Source: Anaerotignum sp. (GTDB lineage Bacteria > Bacillota > Clostridia > Lachnospirales > Anaerotignaceae). From it: 64,000 nucleotides of DNA. Under the pieces are notes generated by a model, which was given only the letters and a program-made list of their open reading frames with translations, was not told where the DNA came from and ran no database searches. The DNA is taken from assembly GCA_020024455.1 (NCBI GenBank), contig JAHHTU010000004.1, forward strand, positions 23,257 to 87,256. The letters run 5' to 3'. Position 1 is the stretch's first letter, and every line of letters starts with the position of its first letter. The position numbers were made by a program, and so were the translations under genes. This document shows, piece after piece, positions 49,234-57,839 of the stretch.

Positions 49234-50856
49234 ATGAAAAAGAAACAAAGTTGTTTGCTTGCAGTTGTGCTTGTGGCGGCACTTTTGTCAGGTTGTGGGG
49301 CAGAAGAACAAAACGCACAATTTTCTGTTACCACAGGGGGCAATATGCAGAGCCAACAACAAAAAGAGGAAATCACACTTTCTATGCGTATCCCCGAAAC
49401 ATTAAATCCATTGTATAATCGAGATGCTTCCGTAGACCGTATCTTGAAATTGATGTATATGCCATTGATTGGACAAGGTGCAGACGGAAAGCCCAAAGAG
49501 GGTGTCGCAAAAAGCTGGCTGGTTTCGGAAGACGGCATGATGGCAACATTGGAGTTGCAAGAAGGTTTGATGTGGCAAGACGGCAGTCCTGTGACGGCAA
49601 ATGATGTGGCATTTTCCTTTCAGACCATACAAAATTCTGCGGAAGATGCCGTATATCGTCATGTGACGGATTATGTGGCGGGGTGTACACAAGCGGGGAC
49701 ATATCGTGTGAATGTACGATTCAAAGAGCCGTTCAGTGGCAATTTGTCTGCATTATATTTTCCGGTTATTTCCGCAGGATATTATCGGGGAGAAAAAGAG
49801 ATAAACAAAGGCAATCATATGAAACCAATGGGAAACGGCCCTTATCAAATGCAACAATATACTATGGCATCTTCCATGACATTGGTACCAAACCCAAGTT
49901 ATTGGGAGGGTGTTGCAAAAATCCCCAAAATTATGGTCAAAATTACAGGTAATGCAGAAACAGACGGTTATTCGTTCAGTCAAGGCATTTTAGATGTCAT
50001 GGTGAGCGATGCCACAGAAGCAGGAAAATATATGGCAGAAAATGAACATCTGAAAAGTTATCCTTTTGATGGCGGTGCATATGATTTTATTGGATTTCAG
50101 TTTGCCAATCCATTGTTTCAGGAAAAAACAGTCAGACAAGCGGTGGCATATGTTGTGCCAAAAGACTATATTTATGAAAGTGTGTATCTGCAATATGCCA
50201 ATATGACCAATAGCCCTGTCAGCCCCAATTCTTGGCTGTATGAGGAAAATGTTGCCCCATATCACTATGACCCGTCTATGGCAACAACCATTTTGAAAAA
50301 TGCGGGGTGGCAGGATACCAACAACGATAACATTCTGGAAAAAACAACGGAAAAAGGAAATGTTTTACAGTTGCGGGCAACCATACTGGTCAATCAGGAA
50401 AACACTGCCAGAATGCAGATTGCGGCAAAATTGGCAGAAGAATTGAAAGGATTGGGATTTTCTGTTACCATAGATGCACAGCCGTATGATGTGTATGCAG
50501 AAAAGTTTGCACAAGGGAAATATGATATGGTTGTGGGTGGTTGGAGAATGTCAGAAGTGCCTGATTTAGCCACATTTTTTGGTTCACAAGGTATGTACAA
50601 TTATATTGGCTATCATGACGAAAATATGGACGCTTTATTATATGCGGCAAATCATGCGGTAACAGAAGGCCAGACATTATTGGCATACAGCAATTTACAG
50701 AAAAAATTTGCAGAAGAATTGCCTTATATCAGCATTGCATATCGACAGGATATCTTGTTGACTTCGGAACAGATTGGAGGGGAAGTGACACCAAATCGTA
50801 TCAATCCTTTTGAGGGGATTGTACGTTGGACCACAGGCAAAGATACAACACCATAA
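49234..50856 (+). CDS. Oligopeptide-type ABC transporter substrate-binding lipoprotein
   Basis: A 540-residue extracytoplasmic binding protein of the SBP_bac_5 (OppA/DppA) family. The lipobox is LLSGCGAEE. Family motifs: LNPLYNRDASVDRILKLMYMPLIG, WLVSEDGMMATLELQEGLMWQDGSPVTANDVAFSF in outline, MGNGPYQM, and the C-terminal WRMSEVPDLATFFGS. GGGGGTG precedes the ATG. No permease or ATPase lies nearby, and binding of peptides is only a family expectation. It follows the SLT gene by 11 bases. Confidence 0.9.
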   Translation: MKKKQSCLLAVVLVAALLSGCGAEEQNAQFSVTTGGNMQSQQQKEEITLSMRIPETLNPLYNRDASVDRILKLMYMPLIGQGADGKPKEGVAKSWLVSEDGMMATLELQEGLMWQDGSPVTANDVAFSFQTIQNSAEDAVYRHVTDYVAGCTQAGTYRVNVRFKEPFSGNLSALYFPVISAGYYRGEKEINKGNHMKPMGNGPYQMQQYTMASSMTLVPNPSYWEGVAKIPKIMVKITGNAETDGYSFSQGILDVMVSDATEAGKYMAENEHLKSYPFDGGAYDFIGFQFANPLFQEKTVRQAVAYVVPKDYIYESVYLQYANMTNSPVSPNSWLYEENVAPYHYDPSMATTILKNAGWQDTNNDNILEKTTEKGNVLQLRATILVNQENTARMQIAAKLAEELKGLGFSVTIDAQPYDVYAEKFAQGKYDMVVGGWRMSEVPDLATFFGSQGMYNYIGYHDENMDALLYAANHAVTEGQTLLAYSNLQKKFAEELPYISIAYRQDILLTSEQIGGEVTPNRINPFEGIVRWTTGKDTTP

Positions 50857-50873
50857 AAGGAGGATTGTTCATC

Positions 50874-51860
50874 ATGTCAGAATTCAGAAGAAATCCTTTT
50901 ACGGGAGAATGGACATTATATGCAGAAAACAGAAAAAACAAACCATACGATTTTCAATGGTCACACCCAACGAAAAAAGATGGTGTGAATTGTCCGTTTT
51001 GTCCGCAACATGAGGATTGGACAACGCCGGCAGTTTATCAAGACGGAGCAGATGGAGCATGGAACATTCGTGTTTTTCCCAATATGTACCCTGCTGTGAA
51101 TATGCAAGACCAACATCGTTTGGCTGATGCTTTTTATGAGCAGGAAATGGGAACCGGACGGCATGAAGTGCTTGTGGATACACCAAAACATGACCAAACG
51201 ATTGATATGTTTTCGTTTACACATTTGCAAAATGTATTGCAAGTGTTGCAGATGCGATATTTGGATATCCGAAAAGAAGAAAAGACGGCATATGTCCAAG
51301 TGTTCAAAAATTGCGGTGCAGAGGCAGGTATGAGCATACAACACTCACATTGGCAACTGGTGGGTATGCCGATTGTGCCGGAGCGTATCCGAAAAATGAT
51401 ATTATTGGGCATGAAAAAAGGGTGTCATTTTTGTGATATGATTGCACATGAAAAAGAAGTGCAAACAAGAATTGCGGCAGAAAATGAAAGTTTTCTTGCA
51501 ATCAATCCGTATGCGTCCAGATATCCGTATGAAATATGGATTTTGCCAAAAGTACATAAACAAAATTTCGCTACATTGACAGAAACACAAATGAAACAAC
51601 TGGCAGAAATACTGCACGAATTGTTGCCGAAAGTGGCATTGTTGCGTCAAGATGTTGGTTATAACATTTGTGTGATGGACGGCCCAAAAGATACGGATTT
51701 TCATTGGCATTTACAGATATTGCCACGTTTGGGTGGTGCTGCAGGTTTTGAAAATGCAACAGATTGTTTTATGAATATTGTGTTGCCGGAACAGGCAGCG
51801 ACATACTATCGGAAAAATTTAGAGACAATAGAAAGGGAAAAAAAGAAATGGAAAAAATAA
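50874..51860 (+). CDS. Galactose-1-phosphate uridylyltransferase family (GalT/DUF4931-like) protein
   Basis: HIT-superfamily nucleotidyltransferase. The N-terminal half has FRRNPFTGEWTLYAENR, zinc-type Cys pair NCPFCPQHE and VFPNMYPAV; the active-site motif reads HSHWQ (HxHxQ, GalT usually HPHGQ). The second half repeats the fold, with CHFCDMI, NPYASRYPYEIWILPKVH and DFHWHLQILPRLGG. It may transfer UMP or AMP between a nucleotide and a sugar phosphate; the sugar is not predictable, and no other Leloir genes are nearby. ATG 50874 has AAAGGAGGA. It overlaps panE by 13 bases. Confidence 0.78.
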   Translation: MSEFRRNPFTGEWTLYAENRKNKPYDFQWSHPTKKDGVNCPFCPQHEDWTTPAVYQDGADGAWNIRVFPNMYPAVNMQDQHRLADAFYEQEMGTGRHEVLVDTPKHDQTIDMFSFTHLQNVLQVLQMRYLDIRKEEKTAYVQVFKNCGAEAGMSIQHSHWQLVGMPIVPERIRKMILLGMKKGCHFCDMIAHEKEVQTRIAAENESFLAINPYASRYPYEIWILPKVHKQNFATLTETQMKQLAEILHELLPKVALLRQDVGYNICVMDGPKDTDFHWHLQILPRLGGAAGFENATDCFMNIVLPEQAATYYRKNLETIEREKKKWKK

Positions 51861-52735
51861 CATTATTGGGTGTAGGAGCTGTTGGTGGTGCTTTGCTTTG
51901 CAGAAATCCGAATATGCTTGCAAAAATAAATGTGGCAGTAGACGCAGAACGCAAAGTGCGTATGCAAAAAGACGGCATTGTGGTCAATGGGGTATCTTAT
52001 TTTCCACAGGTTGCAGAACACGCACCACAGGATATTTTATTGATTGCAGTCAAAAATACACAACTCAAAGGGATATTGTCAGAAATGACACCATATGTAG
52101 GACAAAACACAATACTTGTGCCATTGATGAATGGGATTTCTGCGGTGGAAGTGTTGCAAGAGGCATTCCCCAATCAAGTGGTTGTGCCAGCAGTGGTATA
52201 TGTAGATGCACAAAAAACAGGTAATCAAATTCGTGTCGGAGAAAAGTATTTGGTGCAAATTGGCGGTGTGGATACAGAGGTTTTGCAGGCAGTGCAAAAA
52301 GTGATTCTGGATTGCGGTGCAGAATGTGAAATCAGAGAGGATATTCAACGTTGTCAATGGAAAAAATTTATGACAAATGTGGGAGCAAACCAAGTTTCTG
52401 CATTGACAGGGGCAACCTATGCAGATATGACACGCATACCGGAAATTTTAGAAACTGTCAAAGCAGCTATGCAAGAAGTGCTTGCAGTTGCCATGACAAT
52501 GGGCGTGGATTTGCAAGAGGAAGATATCCGACAAGCCATTGCAGTGTTTCAATGTTGGAGCGGAAACGGGAAATGTTCTATGTTGCAAGATGTGGAAGCA
52601 AAACGTATCACAGAAGTGGAAGTGTTTGCGGGCAAAGTGATTGCACTGGGCAAAAAATATAACGTGGCAACACCAGTCAATCAAACATTATATTGGTTGA
52701 TTTCTGCAAAACAACAAATATATACAAAATCATGA
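51848..52735 (+). CDS. panE: Ketopantoate reductase family protein (2-dehydropantoate 2-reductase)
   Basis: NADPH-dependent reductase of the pantothenate pathway. N-terminal dinucleotide motif ITLLGVGAVGGALL; ILLIAVKNTQLKGIL; LMNGISAVEVLQEAF; and the catalytic/substrate segment QWKKFMTNVGANQVSALTGATYADM with Lys and Asn. Paralogues exist with unknown substrates, so PanE function is likely, not certain. ATG 51848 lies inside the end of the GalT-like gene and follows AAAGGGA; longer starts lie deeper in it. With coaE four genes upstream, there is a loose CoA theme. Confidence 0.85.
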   Translation: MEKITLLGVGAVGGALLCRNPNMLAKINVAVDAERKVRMQKDGIVVNGVSYFPQVAEHAPQDILLIAVKNTQLKGILSEMTPYVGQNTILVPLMNGISAVEVLQEAFPNQVVVPAVVYVDAQKTGNQIRVGEKYLVQIGGVDTEVLQAVQKVILDCGAECEIREDIQRCQWKKFMTNVGANQVSALTGATYADMTRIPEILETVKAAMQEVLAVAMTMGVDLQEEDIRQAIAVFQCWSGNGKCSMLQDVEAKRITEVEVFAGKVIALGKKYNVATPVNQTLYWLISAKQQIYTKS

Positions 52736-52737
52736 TA

Positions 52738-52770
52738 ATCAAAAAACCTCCTAATATTAGGAGGTTTTTA
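52738..52770. terminator. Bidirectional terminator between panE (+) and the carboxypeptidase gene (-)
   Basis: A perfect inverted repeat AAAACCTCCTAAT/ATTAGGAGGTTTT with A and T runs outside. It serves both convergent genes. Confidence 0.88.
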
Positions 52771-52774
52771 ATTT

Positions 52775-54196
52775 TTATCTTCGTGTTTGATGAGAGCTTT
52801 GTTGTAAACGGCGTTTTCTTGCAGCTTTTCTTTTGGCACGCATACGTTCTTCTTTTTTATATAACAGATAACGATAGATGCCGAACAAAATGGCAAGCAC
52901 AGCCAAAATGCCAACAATCACCATCAGTACTATTTTGATGATGTGATTGCGTTTTGCAGCAGACATTTGTGCCAGTTCTTCCGGTGTGGTTGCAGCGACT
53001 GTATCGGAGGCAACCAAATTGGCAGTGGTGAGCGTTTTTCCTTGATAGGTCAGCGTCAATGTACCAAGTGGATTGCCTTTTGTAATGGGCACGGATACCG
53101 TATCGTTGCAAGTGATATTTTGCTGAACATCAGTGACATTGGCTTGTTTTGGGAGTGTCACAAATACATCTTTTTCCAATATGGCAGAGATGGTTTGTTT
53201 TGTATTTGTTTTTTTGCCCAATACTTCCGTGACAGCCACTTCTTGTTTGATGTCTTTGGCAGAAACGGCTTTTAGTGTCTGATAATTTGAAAAACCATAA
53301 TCAAATAATGTTTTGGTGTCCACATAATGTTGTGCACCTGCACATTTGAGTACCACAGCAATCAATTCTGTATTATCTTTTTTTGCAAATGTGACCAATG
53401 TGTTTTGTGCTTCATTGGTAAAGCCTGTTTTACCCCCTTTTGCTTCGGGATAATAATATAAAGAATGTTTGTTTAACATTTGATGTTGCCCATGCAAATA
53501 CCGTGTTTCGGATTGTTTGTTTGTGGCAGGGATTTCATAATATGTTTTTTCAATCAATTTGCGGTATGTGTCGTGTGTCAATAACGCTTTTGTAATCAAA
53601 GCCATATCATGTGCGGTGGTATAATGGTTTTTATCAAACAGTCCGTTTGCATTGACAAAATTTGTGTTTTGACAACCAAGTTCTTTGGCACGTTTTGTCA
53701 TATGTTTTGCGAAATCTTCCATATTTCCATCTACAAATTCTGCAATGCCGTTGGAACATTCATTTGCAGATTGCAACAAAATGCCGTAAAATGCCTGTTC
53801 GAGTGTGAGGGTTTCCCCTTCCTGTATCGCAATATGAGAGCTGCCCGGTTCAATGCTGTATATGGCATCGTGTGAAAATGTGATGGTATCTTTCAAGTCC
53901 AAATCTTCTGCTTCCATTTTCTCCAATGCAAGCAATATGGTCATCAGTTTGGTGATACTGGCAGGATATTGTTTGGTATCACTGTTTTTTTCATATAATA
54001 TTTGTCCGGAAGCTGCGTCCATGAGTATGACAGATTCTGCGGACAATACAAGATTTTCTGTTTCGTCAGTTTTTTCGGAGGTTTCTTGATTTTCTGTTTC
54101 GTTTGTTTTGCCTGTTTCGTTTGTTTGTGTGGCAAATGCAGTTTGAGAAAACAAAAGAAAAACAATCAAAACAATGCTAAAAAATTTATATTTCAT
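52775..54196 (-). CDS. dacF: D-alanyl-D-alanine carboxypeptidase (DacF-like, class C-type PBP5 family)
   Basis: Removes terminal D-Ala from peptidoglycan stem peptides. A signal peptide (residues 1-22) is followed by a Thr/Glu/Asn-rich spacer of TNETGK-like repeats, then the S11 peptidase: SxxK motif as SITK (Ser80, Lys83), SAN, and KGGKTG. A PBP5 C-terminal beta domain follows. Near the C-terminus are a membrane helix (IVLMVIVGILAVLAILFGIY) and a very basic tail (KKEERMRAKRKAARKRR), an anchor instead of the usual amphipathic helix. ATG 54196 has TAGGTG upstream. Confidence 0.9.
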   Translation of the reverse strand: MKYKFFSIVLIVFLLFSQTAFATQTNETGKTNETENQETSEKTDETENLVLSAESVILMDAASGQILYEKNSDTKQYPASITKLMTILLALEKMEAEDLDLKDTITFSHDAIYSIEPGSSHIAIQEGETLTLEQAFYGILLQSANECSNGIAEFVDGNMEDFAKHMTKRAKELGCQNTNFVNANGLFDKNHYTTAHDMALITKALLTHDTYRKLIEKTYYEIPATNKQSETRYLHGQHQMLNKHSLYYYPEAKGGKTGFTNEAQNTLVTFAKKDNTELIAVVLKCAGAQHYVDTKTLFDYGFSNYQTLKAVSAKDIKQEVAVTEVLGKKTNTKQTISAILEKDVFVTLPKQANVTDVQQNITCNDTVSVPITKGNPLGTLTLTYQGKTLTTANLVASDTVAATTPEELAQMSAAKRNHIIKIVLMVIVGILAVLAILFGIYRYLLYKKEERMRAKRKAARKRRLQQSSHQTRR

Positions 54197-54233
54197 GATG
54201 GACACCTACTATGATAATGATTTGTTTTGTGTT

Positions 54234-54261
54234 ACAATAGAATGGCATAACACAAAAGCAA
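54234..54261 (-). promoter_or_regulatory. Possible promoter for the carboxypeptidase gene
   Basis: On the - strand TTGCTT (54261-54256), 16-base spacer, TATTGT (54239-54234). The 157-base divergent region also holds a TACAAT on the + strand at 54233-54238 without a convincing -35. Confidence 0.35.
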
Positions 54262-54353
54262 TTTGATATTGCCTGTATCAGTATACCAGAAAATATAAAA
54301 AATGAAAAATATTTTTTATGACAAAATTTGGAACACACAGAGGTATCGGAAAT

Positions 54354-54701
54354 ATGAAAAAAGAACGCACAAAAGTGACAGTCATGGCAGTGTTGATGCT
54401 GGTTTGTGGTACAGCGTACAGTAAAGTGTATTATGATGGTGGGTTACAAATGAAAGAAACGTTGCACACCATACCACAAAACGAACAGGCGATAGAACAG
54501 ACCACAAATGTCATCAATATCAATGAAGCACCAAAAGAGGAATTGATGTTGTTAGACGGTGTCGGGGAAGCAATCGCAGAACGTATTATTGCATATCGGC
54601 AGGAAAAAGGTATGTTTCAAAATATTTTGGAAATTCAGAATGTAAAGGGTATTGGAGAAAAGACCTATGCGGAAATTGCTCCATATATTACGGTAAATTA
54701 G
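54354..54701 (+). CDS. ComEA-like helix-hairpin-helix DNA-binding protein
   Basis: A 115-residue protein with one N-terminal membrane helix (VTVMAVLMLVCGTAYSKVYY), a short Gln/Thr spacer and two HhH motifs at the C-terminus (NINEAPKEELMLLDGVGEAIAERIIAYRQEKGMF... NVKGIGEKTYAEIAPYI). This is the ComEA organisation of the DNA receptor in natural transformation, shorter than B. subtilis ComEA. ComEC is encoded at 57.8 kb, beyond the two-component genes. ATG 54354 follows AGAGGT at 54339-54344. Confidence 0.83.
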   Translation: MKKERTKVTVMAVLMLVCGTAYSKVYYDGGLQMKETLHTIPQNEQAIEQTTNVININEAPKEELMLLDGVGEAIAERIIAYRQEKGMFQNILEIQNVKGIGEKTYAEIAPYITVN

Positions 54702-54713
54702 GAGGAAAGTAAG

Positions 54714-55403
54714 ATGTCATATCGTATTTTGGTAGTAGACGATGAAAAGTTGATTGTAAAAGGGATTAAATTTTCATTGGAACAAGATGGTATGGAAGTA
54801 ACGGCGGCGTATGATGGGGAAGAAGCGTTACAAAATATCCAAGAAAATAAATTTGATTTGGTGGTATTAGATGTCATGCTGCCCAAAATGGACGGATTAC
54901 AGGTTTGTCAACAGGTGCGGGAATTTTCGCAAATCCCCATCATTATGGTGACGGCAAAGGGCGAAGATATGGACAAAATTATGGGCTTGGAATATGGTGC
55001 AGATGATTATATCACAAAACCATTCAATATTTTGGAATTGAAAGCACGTATTAAGGCGATATTGCGTCGCAGTGTCAGAAGAACCACAGAACAGCCGGAA
55101 CAAAAAAATATATTGAAAGCAAGAGAATTGGAATTGGCATTTGACAGCAGAAGGGTGTTCATCAACAAAAAAGAGGTGAATTTGACAGCAAAAGAATTTG
55201 ACTTGCTGGAATTGTTGATGGAAAACCCCGGAAAAGTATACAGCAGAGAAAAATTGCTGGATACCGTTTGGGGCTATGATTACCCCGGTGATGTGCGTAC
55301 CGTAGATGTACACGTGAGACGTTTGCGTGAAAAAATAGAAGAAAATCCAAGTGAACCAAAATATATCTTTACAAAATGGGGAGTTGGTTACTATTTTAAT
55401 TGA
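54714..55403 (+). CDS. OmpR/PhoB-family response regulator
   Basis: A 229-residue regulator: receiver domain with Asp9/Asp10, phospho-acceptor Asp53 (LVVLDVMLPKMDG), Thr and Lys (MVTAKGED; YITKPFN), then a winged-helix DNA-binding domain (LELAFDSRRVFINKKEVNLTAKEFDLLELLMENPGKVYSREKLL in outline). It resembles WalR/PhoP-type regulators. GGAGGAAAG precedes ATG 54714. It overlaps or abuts the kinase gene that follows and is probably cotranscribed with the ComEA-like gene 12 bases upstream. Confidence 0.94.
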   Translation: MSYRILVVDDEKLIVKGIKFSLEQDGMEVTAAYDGEEALQNIQENKFDLVVLDVMLPKMDGLQVCQQVREFSQIPIIMVTAKGEDMDKIMGLEYGADDYITKPFNILELKARIKAILRRSVRRTTEQPEQKNILKARELELAFDSRRVFINKKEVNLTAKEFDLLELLMENPGKVYSREKLLDTVWGYDYPGDVRTVDVHVRRLREKIEENPSEPKYIFTKWGVGYYFN

Positions 55404-56823
55404 TAAGGAAAATGCACCGTTTATCAGCTTGCGATGGGTGTTACTCATCACGTATGTGATTATTGGCATATTGCCGTTGCTGTTGATTTCCAATACGTTG
55501 TTACACTCCATACAATCTTATTTTGTGGAAGAAAGAAAAAAAGAATTGCTCAGTGAGGCAAATGTGGTTGCAGGGCAGTTGGCATCGTATGATTTTTTTG
55601 AAAATCCAATCCACCAAGAGGATTTGCAGGAAATGATGTTGCATATGGGGCAGGAAGAAGATTTTCGGATATTGGTCTTGGATAATTCGGCAATCGTGGT
55701 ATATGACACAGGATATGAAGAAATCGGGAAAACATATTTGATACCGGAAGTGTTGGAAGCACTGGAAAATAAAGATGTCGCAAGAGAACAAACAAATGGT
55801 GATGTGTATGCGGCGGTATCTGTGGTAGGCTCCGGCAATTTATACGATGGAGTGGTGTTGATTGCCGATTCCTTGCAAGATGTTTCCAACACAGTGGCAG
55901 ATATTGCAAGTGAGGCATATATTTTGTTGGCTGTTGTTCTGGTATTTGTGATTGTGATTATGGTGGTGATGTCAAAATTATTTACAGAACCATTGAAACG
56001 TATGATAAAGGTTATTCAAAAAATGGCAGAAGGCCATTTGGAACAACGATTGGAAATCACAAATCCAACCCATAATGAAATTGTGGATTTGGCATTGTCT
56101 TGTAACCATATGGCAGACCAGTTGGAAAAAGTTGAGTCCAGCAGACAGCAGTTTGTTTCCAATGTATCACATGAATTGAAAACGCCTTTGAGTTCTATCA
56201 AAGTGTTGAGTGAGTCCATTTTGTTACAGGAAGATGTGCCGAAAGAGATGTATATTGAATTTTTGCATGACATCAATTCGGAAGTAGACCGTATGTCTGC
56301 AATCATCAACGATTTATTGACATTGGTAAAATTAGACCAAAAAGAAATACCACTCAATTTTGTAGAAACAGATTTGCATGAAATGATGGAGGGTATCATC
56401 AAACGATTATCTCCTTTGGCAGATGTCAAACAAATTGCAGTGCAATATACAAAGGAAAAAGACGTTTTGGCAGAAATAGATGAAATGAAAATGGTATTGG
56501 CAATTTCCAATTTGGTGGATAACGCCATTAAGTATACACCCGAAGAGGGTTCTGTGGCTGTGACATTGGACGCTGACCATCAAAATGCATTTATTACAGT
56601 GACAGATACCGGTATTGGAATACCGGAAGAAGAAGTGGGGCGTATTTTTGAGCGTTTTTATCGTGTGGATAAAACAAGAGACAGAGAAACCGGTGGTACA
56701 GGTCTTGGGTTATCCATTACGTATGCAACCATTATGATGCATAATGGCAGTATTAAAGTCAATAGCAAAGAGGAAGAGGGTACTAGCATACAAGTCAGAA
56801 TTCCTTTACACCACAACACTTGA
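55351..56823 (+). CDS. Sensor histidine kinase
   Basis: Partner of the preceding regulator. Two membrane helices (about 30-50 and 190-210) flank an extracellular sensor region of about 140 residues; then HAMP (MIKVIQKMAEGHLEQRLEIT), the H-box FVSNVSHELKTPLSSI with His near 273, and the ATPase (NLVDNAIKYTPEEG, DTGIGIPEEE, GGTGLGLSI). The true start is unclear: GTG 55351, TTG 55384 or TTG 55429; no good ribosome site fits, and the N-terminus overlaps the regulator gene by up to 53 bases. Loss of 10-26 residues would not affect any domain. Confidence 0.92.
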   Translation: MNQNISLQNGELVTILIDKENAPFISLRWVLLITYVIIGILPLLLISNTLLHSIQSYFVEERKKELLSEANVVAGQLASYDFFENPIHQEDLQEMMLHMGQEEDFRILVLDNSAIVVYDTGYEEIGKTYLIPEVLEALENKDVAREQTNGDVYAAVSVVGSGNLYDGVVLIADSLQDVSNTVADIASEAYILLAVVLVFVIVIMVVMSKLFTEPLKRMIKVIQKMAEGHLEQRLEITNPTHNEIVDLALSCNHMADQLEKVESSRQQFVSNVSHELKTPLSSIKVLSESILLQEDVPKEMYIEFLHDINSEVDRMSAIINDLLTLVKLDQKEIPLNFVETDLHEMMEGIIKRLSPLADVKQIAVQYTKEKDVLAEIDEMKMVLAISNLVDNAIKYTPEEGSVAVTLDADHQNAFITVTDTGIGIPEEEVGRIFERFYRVDKTRDRETGGTGLGLSITYATIMMHNGSIKVNSKEEEGTSIQVRIPLHHNT

Positions 56824-56873
56824 TATGTGTCATATCATATCAATTTGTTGCAAAAGAAAGGATTGTTGTATAA

Positions 56874-57839
56874 ATGAAAAAGAATAAACTGCTTTTGAAT
56901 ATCATATTTGCAGTGATTATTTGTATTGTGGTGATTCCGTTATTGGTTTTGGTAGGAAGTAAATGGAAATATAATACGGAAAACCAAGCGGAAATTTATT
57001 ATCTCACTGCTCCCGGTTATTCTTTGAAAGAAATCACAAAGACCATTGAGGAAGACAAAAGTATTGAAAAAAGTATCATGCAGTTGTTGCAGGAAATGAA
57101 AACCCAACCACAAAAAGAAGGTCTGCTCAGTGCAATTCCGCAAGATGTTTCTTTTTTGTCTGTGAGAGTGCAGGATAGAACAGCGATGGTAGAGTTGTCA
57201 CCGTCTTATTTATCATTGAGCAATGTACAAAAAGTGCTGGTGCGTTGTGCGGTTGTTTGGACATTGACATCATTGGAAAGTATTGATAATGTAGAAATGC
57301 AGATAGAAGGACACCCCTTGCAATCCAGCACAGGCGATATGATTGGACAAATGAACCGTGCAAATGTCAATATTGATGGGGATATTTCCGCAGAAACCAC
57401 AGAATATGCCATATTACAGTTGTATTTTGCAGATGCACAGTATATGAATTTGATTGCAGAGGACAGAGTGGTGGAAGCGAACACAAACCAAGCAAAAGAA
57501 AAGACCATTGTGGAGCAGTTGATTACAGGGCCTTTGGAAAAAGGGCATTATGCGACACTTCCCCTTGATACAAAGGTACGAGATGTCACAACGACAAAAG
57601 ACGGCATTTGTTATGTGAATTTAAGCCAAGATTTTTTATCAAAATCATCGGGTGACCATAACAAAGAAGTGTTGATGGTATATTCGGTTGTCAATTCATT
57701 ATGTGCATTGGATACAGTGAATAAAGTACAGTTTTTTGTAGAGGGCGAAAAAATTGAAGATGTCAAAGGGAATTTAGATTTTAGCAAACCATTTACAGAG
57801 AAAGAGGATATTCGTTCTATGTTGGAAGATAAGAAATGA
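56874..57839 (+). CDS. GerMN-domain membrane protein
   Basis: A 321-residue protein anchored by an N-terminal helix (LLLNIIFAVIICIVVIPLLVLVG), with two GerMN (spore germination/sporulation-type) domains outside the membrane: about 45-150 (EIYYLTAPGYSLKEI, VRVQDRTAMVELSPSYLSLS) and 185-300 (LQLYFADAQYMNLIAEDR, EQLITGPLEKGHYATLP, GICYVNLSQDFLSK). No lipobox. It lies directly behind a response regulator-kinase pair, as LpqB follows MtrAB in actinobacteria, and may tune the kinase (inference). It overlaps comEC by ATGA. Confidence 0.82.
   Translation: MKKNKLLLNIIFAVIICIVVIPLLVLVGSKWKYNTENQAEIYYLTAPGYSLKEITKTIEEDKSIEKSIMQLLQEMKTQPQKEGLLSAIPQDVSFLSVRVQDRTAMVELSPSYLSLSNVQKVLVRCAVVWTLTSLESIDNVEMQIEGHPLQSSTGDMIGQMNRANVNIDGDISAETTEYAILQLYFADAQYMNLIAEDRVVEANTNQAKEKTIVEQLITGPLEKGHYATLPLDTKVRDVTTTKDGICYVNLSQDFLSKSSGDHNKEVLMVYSVVNSLCALDTVNKVQFFVEGEKIEDVKGNLDFSKPFTEKEDIRSMLEDKK

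Noticed and set aside
52738..52770. Perfect inverted repeat as a possible operator or mobile-element end
   Set aside because: It sits between two convergent genes with A and T runs outside, which is a bidirectional terminator.
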